The notes beneath the pieces are model-generated. The model did no database searches. It saw only the letters and a program-made list of their open reading frames with translations, and was not told the DNA's origin. Positions 17,668 to 24,608 of a DNA stretch of 35,197 nt are shown here, in pieces. The translations under genes were made by a program, and so were the position numbers. Source of the stretch: Pseudomonadales bacterium (GTDB lineage: Bacteria > Pseudomonadota > Gammaproteobacteria > Pseudomonadales > Ketobacteraceae); the NCBI GenBank assembly GCA_002708905.1, contig PAPM01000018.1, positions 1-35,197 on the forward strand, written 5' to 3'. Positions within the stretch are counted from its first letter, which is position 1. Each line of letters opens with the position of its first letter.

Positions 17668-18610
17668 GCCAACCTCCCAGCGCTGCCCCTAATGCGGGAG
17701 CAAGCACACCCGCGGCCAGGTTACTGTTAGACGCGGCATCAAAGCCCTCTGCCAGCTGATAGCATTGGGCCGTAATCGGCAACCGCTCCGAGAGCCCGGC
17801 ACACCATTCATTCTGCTCCGGGGAATCCGAGACCAGATACAATGCCGTTATTCCGGATTTACCAATCTGGCTTTCGTAGTAATCCAGCGACCTCTGTACA
17901 TCCAGGGCCAGGTTATCCACCGGGTCCTGTTGAAAATCCAGACTACCGGTAAACACACCGCCGCCGTTGCCCATCTCGATGGTACGCGTCAGGTAAAGGC
18001 AACCGTTTTCGATCAGGTTAATGGTGCCGCCCTGCCCGTTCAGATATAAGAACGCCCCTCCACGCTCCTGTAGCTCTTCCATATGGGCCGCAAGACCGGC
18101 CATGGCCAATTCGTTGATGGTGATACCCACCAGGTCAATTGCAGCACGGTCACAGACATCCACGATTTCCTGAATATGGGGCCGTTCCGCCACCGCTACG
18201 TAGGACATGTTCATTCGCCCCCGGTAGGCATCTGACGGCAGACAGAACACGTCCATGACCACCTGCTCCAGGGGTTGGGTAATCAGATCCTTAACCTTCC
18301 AGCGCACCGCTTCACGCAACTCCTGGTCCGGCACATCCGGTGCGTCTACCAACAACAAGTTGTAATATTGATGCCCCAGGCAGACATGGCAGGGCGCCGC
18401 TGGCAGTGGCGCCGATTCACAGAGCGCTTTCAAGGCTTGTCCCGGGGAAGCAAAAGATTGCTCCAGTGCATGAGTTTGGGTAATCTGCGGCCCTTGGTCA
18501 GTCTGGCTTAGCAGACACCATACCGCCTGGTTTGGGTTCAAATTAATGCCCAACAACCTGTCTGAACCAGCTTTATCTTTGCGAAACAACTGTTTAAACC
18601 AACTGCTCAT
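17654..18610 (-). CDS. mshI: MSHA biogenesis protein MshI (PilM-like, actin fold)
   Basis: A protein of about 318 residues and the first gene of the msh operon. MSSWFKQLFRKDKAGSDRLLGINLNPNQ is followed by a PilM/FtsA-like alternation of strands and helices (ELREAVRWKVKDLITQPLEQVVMDVF; SYVAVAERPHIQEIVDVCDRAAIDLVGITINELA; GGAFLYLNGQGGTINLIENG). It should sit at the cytoplasmic face and hold the PilN-like partner. I chose the ATG at 18610; a GTG eight codons upstream (18634) is possible. The 148-bp divergent gap to trmL probably contains the operon promoter. Confidence 0.88.
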   Translation of the reverse strand: MSSWFKQLFRKDKAGSDRLLGINLNPNQAVWCLLSQTDQGPQITQTHALEQSFASPGQALKALCESAPLPAAPCHVCLGHQYYNLLLVDAPDVPDQELREAVRWKVKDLITQPLEQVVMDVFCLPSDAYRGRMNMSYVAVAERPHIQEIVDVCDRAAIDLVGITINELAMAGLAAHMEELQERGGAFLYLNGQGGTINLIENGCLYLTRTIEMGNGGGVFTGSLDFQQDPVDNLALDVQRSLDYYESQIGKSGITALYLVSDSPEQNEWCAGLSERLPITAQCYQLAEGFDAASNSNLAAGVLAPALGAALGGWRERA

Positions 18611-18672
18611 ACCCAATCCCGACCGGGGAACCAACTCGTCTTACTGAAAGCGTAGACGACAATCGGTAAATG

Positions 18673-18686
18673 GTGATCAATATCAC
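18673..18686. promoter_or_regulatory. Candidate CRP-family operator between mshI and trmL
   Basis: The palindrome GTGATCAATATCAC has the perfect core GTGA-N6-TCAC of CRP/Vfr sites; the outer consensus bases (T and A) are both G here. It lies 63 bp upstream of mshI and 73 bp upstream of trmL. At class II spacing it could serve either direction: a weak TACGCT -10 on the minus strand at about 18654-18649, or TTATTA at 18713-18718 on the plus strand. The rest of the 148-bp gap shows only AT-rich sequence. Regulator identity is inferred from the motif alone. Confidence 0.4.
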
Positions 18687-18758
18687 GCAGTTAGGACGAT
18701 TTTTTAATCAACTTATTAGCCCCTAAAGGGTGCCGATAGGAAAGAAACTGGAATAAAA

Positions 18759-19223
18759 ATGCTGCATATTGTGCTCTTCCAACCGGAAATCCCCCCCAAC
18801 ACCGGCAACATTATCCGGCTGTGCGCCAACACCGGTATGAGCCTGCATCTGATCAAGCCTTTGGGATTCGAGTTGGATGACAAAAGAATGCGTCGGGCGG
18901 GGCTCGATTACCATGAATGGGCTACCGTACAAACCCATGACAGCTTTGAGGGCTTTCTTGAGCAAGCCTCCCCCCGCCAATGCTTCGCCCTTTCCACCAA
19001 GGGCAGCCAGCATCATCACAAGATGCAATATGGCGCTGGCGATGCCATCGTTTTCGGGCCGGAGACCCGGGGCTTGCCGCTGGAGATAAGGGAGCACCCT
19101 GCCGTAACTGCCTGCATCCGCATCCCGATGAAGCCGGACAGTCGCAGCCTGAATCTATCCAACGCCACCGCCATTGTGGTGTACGAAGCCTGGCGTCAAC
19201 TGGGGTTCGAAGGTGCTCAATAA
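18759..19223 (+). CDS. trmL: tRNA (cytidine/uridine-34-2'-O)-methyltransferase TrmL
   Basis: A 154-residue SPOUT-class methyltransferase of typical TrmL length. Motif 1 is [18 protein letters not shown], motif 2 is FGPETRGLP and motif 3 is [26 protein letters not shown], the residues that form the trefoil knot and SAM site. It methylates the ribose of the wobble base in tRNA-Leu isoacceptors. The start has GGA seven bases upstream. It stands divergent from mshI and is probably unrelated to the pilus. Confidence 0.95.
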   Translation: MLHIVLFQPEIPPNTGNIIRLCANTGMSLHLIKPLGFELDDKRMRRAGLDYHEWATVQTHDSFEGFLEQASPRQCFALSTKGSQHHHKMQYGAGDAIVFGPETRGLPLEIREHPAVTACIRIPMKPDSRSLNLSNATAIVVYEAWRQLGFEGAQ

Positions 19224-19336
19224 GAAGGCGCCCAATAAACAGGGAAGAAAATCAGAAAATTTTTACGTTGCAGGTAAACCCTTTCCCTTCCTCTTCGTTA
19301 ATAGCGGTATCACAACCCAAAAAACGGAGAACAACC

Positions 19337-19873
19337 ATGAAACTGAACACCCTGATCCTGAGCTCATCCATTCTTGGCAGTGCGATCCTTGGCAGCCTTT
19401 GGGCTACCGGCGCCCAGGCCGACACCCTGCGTCACGCCCAACGCCACAGTTTCCAGACGGAAGTGACCCGCAGCGTTGGCGAACGCAATATGCACCGCTA
19501 TACCAAGCAAGTCGCCAGCAAGCACCAGTTCCAGCGCAGCACCGATATCGCGACCGGTAGCGGCAAGACCGCAAGCCGCATGGTACAAGGCAAATACGAC
19601 GCAGCCTCGAAAACCTACACCCGCACCATGGAGAGCACCCGTCCCAACGGCGATACCGTTTCCTCGGTTCGGGAAACCACCAAAACCGATGATGGCTTTG
19701 TCCGCACCCAAACCCGGACCAATGCCGACGGTCAGGTGGCCTCAAAAGAAGTGGTGGTCAGCGTGGACCATGAAAACAAAGTGCAGACCAAGAACGTAGA
19801 GGCAACCGGTTACCATGGTAAGAGCTACAGCGCTTCCGTAACCCGCAGCTTTGATCAGGGTGGTGACGAATAA
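19337..19873 (+). CDS. Exported basic, Thr/Ser-rich protein of unknown function
   Basis: A 178-residue protein not assigned to a family with confidence. Signal peptide residues 1-28 (LGSLWATGAQA). The mature part is highly polar and rich in Thr, Arg, Lys and Ser, without Cys. It looks like repeated beta-hairpins (TASRMVQGKYDAASKTYTRTMESTRPNGDTVS; DDGFVRTQTRTNADGQVASKEVVVSVD). The start is the ATG with GGAG eight bases upstream; a longer in-frame reading from 18980 overlaps trmL and is not credible. The stop is 25 bp before the sigma factor gene, so both may be co-transcribed. The 113 bp between trmL and this gene hold an AT-rich stretch and no recognised site. Confidence 0.8.
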   Translation: MKLNTLILSSSILGSAILGSLWATGAQADTLRHAQRHSFQTEVTRSVGERNMHRYTKQVASKHQFQRSTDIATGSGKTASRMVQGKYDAASKTYTRTMESTRPNGDTVSSVRETTKTDDGFVRTQTRTNADGQVASKEVVVSVDHENKVQTKNVEATGYHGKSYSASVTRSFDQGGDE

Positions 19874-19898
19874 CAGGCAACTGATATAGTCATCCTCT

Positions 19899-20459
19899 AT
19901 GACCAGCAACGTTACCTCGCTTAACCTGAATGCTTTTCTCGCCAGCATTGAACGCCGTGCCTATCGCATGGCGTTGCTGGCCACCCGCAATCAGGCGGAG
20001 GCACTGGATATCGTGCAGGATGCGATGCTGAAGCTATGCCAGAACTATGGCGATCGCAGCGCCGATGAATGGGCACCCCTGTTTCAACGGATTTTGCAAA
20101 ACCGGATCATGGATTGGCATCGCCGCCAGCAACGAACCCAACGTTGGTTTATGCCCTGGAAGAAGCAAAATGACGATGAAGTGGAAGGCGACGGCATTGA
20201 GCACTTCGCCGACCCCAGCGAACCAAACCCGGAACTACTGCTAAGCCGTGCCGGCGACGTTGAAACCGTATTGAAACAGGTGGAAGCACTGCCCATTCGG
20301 CAACAACAGGCCTTTCTATTGCGGGTATGGGAGGGGCTGGATGTTGCGGCTACTGCCCAGGCTATGGAATGCAGCGAAGGTGCGGTGAAATCCCATTTTC
20401 ATCGCGCCATCCACAGTTTAAGAGAGGCACTGGGGCAATCCCTGGGAGAAATACGATGA
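19899..20459 (+). CDS. RNA polymerase sigma factor, ECF-like
   Basis: A 186-residue sigma-70 family protein with only regions 2 and 4. Region 2 is at ~10-85 (RMALLATRNQAEALDIVQDAMLKL, then RILQNRIMDWHRRQQR). An acidic linker lies at ~95-120. Region 4 with its helix-turn-helix is at ~128-178 (LPIRQQQAFLLRVWEGLDVAATAQAMECSEGAVKSHFHRAIHSLREAL). It should direct polymerase to a small regulon. Its TGA overlaps the ATG of the next gene (ATGA), and that gene encodes a DUF3619-like membrane protein. The order sigma, DUF3619, DUF3106 is one I recall from Burkholderiales and other proteobacteria. Confidence 0.92.
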   Translation: MTSNVTSLNLNAFLASIERRAYRMALLATRNQAEALDIVQDAMLKLCQNYGDRSADEWAPLFQRILQNRIMDWHRRQQRTQRWFMPWKKQNDDEVEGDGIEHFADPSEPNPELLLSRAGDVETVLKQVEALPIRQQQAFLLRVWEGLDVAATAQAMECSEGAVKSHFHRAIHSLREALGQSLGEIR

Positions 20460-20776
20460 CTGATGACGATCCGAAATTTCAGCAAAAACTGGCGCAGACT
20501 CTGAATCGCAGCCTGGAACAACTGGATGATGACACCCTGCAACACTTGCAAAGTATTCGGCAGCAGGCACAGCAACCAAGCCGTCGGCATTGGCGCCCGG
20601 CCATTGCCGTCGCGGCGACCGTATTGATGATGATCGCCCTGCCCTGGCTGGTGCAGAAGCAATCTCCTGCAACCGAGCCAGAGGTGATGTTCGGTGAAAA
20701 CTACCTGAGTGTTGAGCCGGATATGCTGGCGGACTGGGACATGCTGGAAGCCATTGGTGAGGTGCCTGATGCCTAA
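20456..20776 (+). CDS. DUF3619-like bitopic membrane protein, probable anti-sigma factor
   Basis: A 106-residue protein starting MTDDDPKFQQKLAQTLNRSLEQLDDDTLQHLQSIRQQA, the pattern of DUF3619 proteins. It has one transmembrane segment at ~45-62 (PAIAVAATVLMMIALPWLV) and a short acidic periplasmic tail (VMFGENYLSVEPDMLADWDML). The N-terminal helical part would lie in the cytoplasm. Position right after the sigma gene and the single-TM topology suggest an anti-sigma role, though no zinc-binding ZAS motif is present. This is inference. Overlaps: 4 bp with the sigma gene and 8 bp with the next gene. Confidence 0.8.
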   Translation: MTDDDPKFQQKLAQTLNRSLEQLDDDTLQHLQSIRQQAQQPSRRHWRPAIAVAATVLMMIALPWLVQKQSPATEPEVMFGENYLSVEPDMLADWDMLEAIGEVPDA

Positions 20777-21035
20777 AGCCTTGGGAAACAGAGTCGGGGC
20801 TCGCCGCTTTTGGCTGCTGGGGTACGCCTTGTTGTTCGCCGCAGCAGCCCAAGCCGATACTGCCAAGGTACCGGAAGCATTCTGGGACTATTTCATCGAG
20901 TACGGTGACCAGCAGGGTGAAGTGTTTGACCCTCTGGACCTGGCTGAAACCGAACAGGCTGAACAAAGTACTGAAGCCACACACACCCGGACCGAACACA
21001 CCACCCCAAATGACAATGAGGAGCAAGCGCCATGA
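20769..21035 (+). CDS. Small exported acidic protein of unknown function
   Basis: An 88-residue frame beginning at the ATG that overlaps the previous stop. It has a signal peptide (RRFWLLGYALLFAAAAQA|DTAK), then PEAFWDYFIEYGDQQGEVFDPLDLAE and a low-complexity Glu/Thr-rich tail. I do not recognise a family; proteins with a short WDYF..Y motif are often found between DUF3619 and DUF3106 genes. The start is set by context: overlaps of 8 bp upstream and 4 bp downstream (ATGA), and the signal peptide begins a few residues after it. It probably acts in the periplasm with the DUF3106 protein. Confidence 0.75.
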   Translation: MPKALGNRVGARRFWLLGYALLFAAAAQADTAKVPEAFWDYFIEYGDQQGEVFDPLDLAETEQAEQSTEATHTRTEHTTPNDNEEQAP

Positions 21036-21532
21036 AACACTGGATTGTCATTGTACTGCTTTTACTGGGAGGCACCGCCATGGCGGAACCCGTTCGTTGG
21101 CAGGCTCTACCTGCTGAAACCCAAATTCTCCTGCACGAATTTTCTGAGCAATGGAATAATCTGGACGATGCACGCCAGCAACAATTGCTGGCGGCCGTCG
21201 ACCGCTTCCAATCATTGCCGGCGGAGCAACAGCAACGCATCGTACAGCGTTTTGAACGTTGGCAGTCGCTGCCACCGGAAACACGGGAACAACTGAAGCA
21301 GCGTTTTCAGGAATTCAGGCAACTACCGGCCGAGCGTCAGGACGCGATCAAACGACGCTATCAATGGTTCCGCTCGCTACCGGCGGAAGAACGGGCGCAA
21401 CTGCGTTCCGGCTGGCAACAGTTAACACCGCAGGAACGCAATCTGGTGAAAGAACGGTTTCGTACCGCCACACCTGAAGAACGGCGAACCATGCGTGAAC
21501 GTCTGAAAAGACGCTTGAATCCATTGCGATAA
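21032..21532 (+). CDS. DUF3106 repeat protein, exported
   Basis: A 166-residue protein with a signal peptide (MKHWIVIVLLLLGGTAMA). The mature protein consists almost entirely of tandem helical repeats of about 20-22 residues around the core (W/F)-x-x-LP-x-E-x-(R/Q)-x-x-(I/L)-x-x-R(F/W): RFQSLPAEQQQRI, RWQSLPPETREQL, EFRQLPAERQDAI, WFRSLPAEERAQL, QLTPQERNLV, TATPEERRTM. The last copies are degenerate and the C-terminus is very basic. This is the DUF3106 architecture; its molecular role is unknown. It is coupled by ATGA to the preceding gene and lies 23 bp before the barrel protein. Confidence 0.88.
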   Translation: MKHWIVIVLLLLGGTAMAEPVRWQALPAETQILLHEFSEQWNNLDDARQQQLLAAVDRFQSLPAEQQQRIVQRFERWQSLPPETREQLKQRFQEFRQLPAERQDAIKRRYQWFRSLPAEERAQLRSGWQQLTPQERNLVKERFRTATPEERRTMRERLKRRLNPLR

Positions 21533-21555
21533 ACTGAACAAACGAAGACCTTAAT

Positions 21556-22461
21556 ATGAAGTACAACAAGATTTACAGGACCGCAATATGCGGCGGCATA
21601 CTGACCGCCGCATTACTGGCCACCACGGCCAACGCATCAGAAGTGACTCCCACCTTTGCCATCAGCGGGGAACGGATAGAACAAAGTTTCGATTTTGGCG
21701 TGGATGAAAGCGACGCCACCATCGACACCATTACCCTGACGCCCGGTTTTGCCTGGGGCGACTGGCATGTCTCTGCGTCATTACCCTGGCAGTCCATTGA
21801 TGGTGAGTATTTTTTTAATAACCTTTACCCCAACCTGGCACAGACCTGTAATCGCATCAATCAATTAACTCCCCTGCAAAAATTCCTGTTGGTGCGCAAC
21901 ACCCAACTGACACAGGAATCCCTGGATTACTGCGCCGAAACCGGTGGGGTGGAAAACGCATCGGTCGAAGATTCCGTCTCAGGCTGGAATGACGTTGAGA
22001 TATTCGCTAATTATTTCATTCCTGCCGGCTCCACCTGGCTGGCAGGCAGTGTTGGCTTTGGTTACCAGCATGACAATGGCGACGAATACGAAGGCCTGGG
22101 TAACGGCGCCCGGCAACTGTTTACAGAAACCACCTGGATGGCGAGTTCACGTCTGCTGAGCCTCAGCGCAACTCTGGGTTACTACTTTATTGTGGAAGAC
22201 AACAGTGCCATTGGACTCAAGGACCACGGTTACGGTTCTCTGGATGGGCGACTGTATCTGGGTGAGCACGTTGAACTGGGGATCAGCTATTTCTACCAAC
22301 AAACGGATAACGATGTGTTTGATGACTATGATTACCTCACCTATTCATCCACTTTTATTCTCGGCAAGCACTGGAGCGCACGGCTGTTCATCAGTGACTA
22401 CCAGAATGAGCCCGGCCTGCCGGATGAGGAATTTGGCGGTTCCATTGTTTACATGCTGTAA
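21556..22461 (+). CDS. Outer-membrane beta-barrel protein, unknown substrate
   Basis: A 301-residue protein with a signal peptide (CGGILTAALLATTANAS). The mature chain has alternating strands ending in aromatic residues (GDWHVSASLPWQ; VEIFANYFIP; LAGSVGFGYQHDNGDEYEG; LGISYFYQQTDNDVFDDYDYL) and a final strand GGSIVYML. A loop with two Cys (TCNRIN...LDYC) may hold a disulfide. It resembles transporter-type outer-membrane barrels of about 12 strands, but I cannot assign a substrate. The 23-bp gap to the DUF3106 gene suggests it is the last gene of the sigma-factor operon. It ends 5 bp before the convergent pulE-like gene, with no visible terminator. Confidence 0.8.
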   Translation: MKYNKIYRTAICGGILTAALLATTANASEVTPTFAISGERIEQSFDFGVDESDATIDTITLTPGFAWGDWHVSASLPWQSIDGEYFFNNLYPNLAQTCNRINQLTPLQKFLLVRNTQLTQESLDYCAETGGVENASVEDSVSGWNDVEIFANYFIPAGSTWLAGSVGFGYQHDNGDEYEGLGNGARQLFTETTWMASSRLLSLSATLGYYFIVEDNSAIGLKDHGYGSLDGRLYLGEHVELGISYFYQQTDNDVFDDYDYLTYSSTFILGKHWSARLFISDYQNEPGLPDEEFGGSIVYML

Positions 22462-22466
22462 GCGCA

Positions 22467-24134
22467 TCACTCCCAGAGCTCAGCACCCATAATTCGATAG
22501 GCTTCCATCACACTGGTGCGACCATCCGCGATTGCCTCCCGGGCCAGTTCCGAGAGGCTGCGGGAACCATTTTTCCTGGCAATATCACGCAAGACACTGG
22601 TTGACAGCCGGTTGCGTATACCGTCAGCAAACTCACGATCCACCTTGACCAATTCCAGAATCGGGAAGCGCCCACGATAACCCGTACCATTACATTGATC
22701 ACATCCACTCCCCTTATGCAACGGAGCGCCCGGGAAGCGTTCAGCATAGAGCTGTTCCAAAGGATCATCTCCAGTTGAAATGCTGCTACAGTGGGCACAC
22801 AGCTTCCTCAACAACCTCTGCGCCGCCAGACCACACAGTGCGTCAGCAATACTGGACTCGGTCAAACCCAGATCCAAAAGCCTGGGCACGGTGGTAACGG
22901 CATCCCGAGTATGCAGAGTGCTCATTACAAAGTGCCCGGTGATCGCTGCCCGCAGGGTAATCTGCGCCGTTTCCTCATCCCGAATCTCACCCACCAGGAT
23001 AATATCCGGGTCTTGTCGCAGGATCGATCTTAAGGCTGAAGCAAAGGTCACATCCTGCGCCCGGTTTACGCTGATCTGTGCAACACCCTCAACCTGATAT
23101 TCAACCGGGTCTTCCACTGTCACCAGACAGCGCTCGAACGTATTGACCTCCGCCAAGGCTGAATACAGTGTCGTGGACTTTCCTGATCCGGTGGGACCGG
23201 TCATCACGAAAATGCCGGAACTACTGGACAGCAGATCCCGCATCTTTTGCAGTTCTCCTGGTTGAATGCCGATATCCGCCAGCGAGACCACGCCACTTTG
23301 GCGCAGCAGACGAATCACGACTTTCTCACCACCACTGACCGGCACGCTGGATACTCTCAGGTCATAGTGCTGCTCATCCACTGTGATTGAGGCACGCCCA
23401 TCCTGCGGCACCAGGGAGTTCACGACATTCATCTGAGCTATGGCTTTTACCCTTCGTACAACATGCTCAAACAGCAATTTGGGCAAAGTAGTAACCCGCA
23501 GCAGCAATCCATCCACGCGGTAGCGTACTTCACCGCACCCACAGAACGGTTCAATATGGATATCACTGGCGTTGCGGTGGGCGGCATCCGCGAACATCCG
23601 GTTCACCAGAGTCGCAATAGCCGAATCCGACTGAATCGCAGCGCCTTGATCCAATTCGACACTACGCTTTTTTTCTTCATCAATTATTTTCTCTGACAGC
23701 GCCTCCTGCAAATTGCTCTTAACCCAGGTTCGCAATAATCTGGGCGGCGCCAACTTCAGTACCAGGGCTCGGCTGCTGGTAAAAGACAACATGGACAACA
23801 TGTCAGCATCAAACGGGTTCGATACTGCCAACCGCAGCACCCTCCCATTATCCTCCAGAGGCACCACATTGAACTCTTGCATCACCTGCGGTGCAATACA
23901 GTCCATGGGTACCGATTCCAGTTCTTTCTCAGAACAGGCCTCAAACCCATAATAGGATGCCAGTTGACCGGACAGCTCCAGGTCGTCTATGCCGAGATGT
24001 TCGGCTATTTGCTGCCACGCCACCTGCAAATCCGAATCCAGTGACAAATTATTCTGGTCAGGATCCACCTTGCAGGCCTTCTCCAGAAATACCTGCAGCC
24101 ATCGATGCTCATGTCCACCTGCTCTGTGCAACAT
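22467..24134 (-). CDS. GspE/PulE-family secretion/pilus ATPase (orphan, outside the msh operon)
   Basis: A 555-residue ATPase. The N-domain (1-150) has the GspE-N fold pattern (LGIDDLELSGQLASYYGFEAC; MQEFNVVPLEDNGRVLRLAVSNPFD) but lacks a recognisable MshEN c-di-GMP motif pair. Walker A GPTGSGKS is at 313-320, the Asp box EDPVE from 341, Walker B IILVGE at 378-383 and the His box TLHTRD at 406-411. The tetracysteine is CAHC (446-449) with CDQC (478-481). All catalytic elements are present, so it should be active. It is the last gene of a three-gene cluster with a prepilin and a small membrane protein, and has no GspF partner beside it. Confidence 0.92.
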   Translation of the reverse strand: MLHRAGGHEHRWLQVFLEKACKVDPDQNNLSLDSDLQVAWQQIAEHLGIDDLELSGQLASYYGFEACSEKELESVPMDCIAPQVMQEFNVVPLEDNGRVLRLAVSNPFDADMLSMLSFTSSRALVLKLAPPRLLRTWVKSNLQEALSEKIIDEEKKRSVELDQGAAIQSDSAIATLVNRMFADAAHRNASDIHIEPFCGCGEVRYRVDGLLLRVTTLPKLLFEHVVRRVKAIAQMNVVNSLVPQDGRASITVDEQHYDLRVSSVPVSGGEKVVIRLLRQSGVVSLADIGIQPGELQKMRDLLSSSSGIFVMTGPTGSGKSTTLYSALAEVNTFERCLVTVEDPVEYQVEGVAQISVNRAQDVTFASALRSILRQDPDIILVGEIRDEETAQITLRAAITGHFVMSTLHTRDAVTTVPRLLDLGLTESSIADALCGLAAQRLLRKLCAHCSSISTGDDPLEQLYAERFPGAPLHKGSGCDQCNGTGYRGRFPILELVKVDREFADGIRNRLSTSVLRDIARKNGSRSLSELAREAIADGRTSVMEAYRIMGAELWE

Positions 24135-24141
24135 AGTGCTA

Positions 24142-24597
24142 TCAGCTTCCTGTCATCTTCACAGCGTCTTCATAGTCGTCAAATACCAAACGACCGAAAT
24201 CCGTATCCAAAGACAATTCAAAGCTCTCATCATCCAACTTGCGGTATTGCACACCCAGCACTTTACCCAGGGCACTTTCCAACTTGTCTGGAACTCTGCC
24301 TTCTGTGGCCCTGACGCGCTCAATATCCTCAGCCACCATCAGCAAGCCAACTCGAGCTCCGGTTTCAAAATCCCGATCCTGGGCTAAAGCATGTGGAGAG
24401 CGATAACGGGCGAATTCGATCACCGCAATTAACAGCAACAATCCCACCAGGGAATATTGAAACCAATTGGGCAAGGAGTGATTACGATTCATTACCGACA
24501 CTGAGGTCACGACTGTGGTACCACGCCGACCCTCAATTTCCTGCATAGCCTGCTCAATGCCGACATTCCAATTGGGATTACTTTTATTCTCAGCCAT
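24142..24597 (-). CDS. Small bitopic membrane protein of the prepilin/PulE cluster, unknown function
   Basis: A 151-residue protein of no family I recognise. An N-terminal cytoplasmic stretch of ~44 residues (NVGIEQAMQEIEGRRGTTVV) precedes one transmembrane helix at ~46-64 (QYSLVGLLLLIAVIEFARY). A periplasmic domain of ~85 residues then ends with a beta-rich part (YRKLDDESFELSLDTDFGRLVFDD). This shape resembles alignment proteins such as PilN/PilO/GspM, which would fit its place between a prepilin and an ATPase, but there is no sequence proof. The ATG at 24597 has AGGTGG three bases upstream; a longer frame to 24690 would overlap the prepilin gene. Confidence 0.78.
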   Translation of the reverse strand: MAENKSNPNWNVGIEQAMQEIEGRRGTTVVTSVSVMNRNHSLPNWFQYSLVGLLLLIAVIEFARYRSPHALAQDRDFETGARVGLLMVAEDIERVRATEGRVPDKLESALGKVLGVQYRKLDDESFELSLDTDFGRLVFDDYEDAVKMTGS

Positions 24598-24608
24598 ATG
24601 CCACCTGC

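Noticed and set aside
18980-19336. Upstream extension of the exported protein gene into trmL
   Set aside because: The extension overlaps trmL and is low-quality sequence; the ATG at 19337 has GGAG at good spacing and begins a signal peptide.
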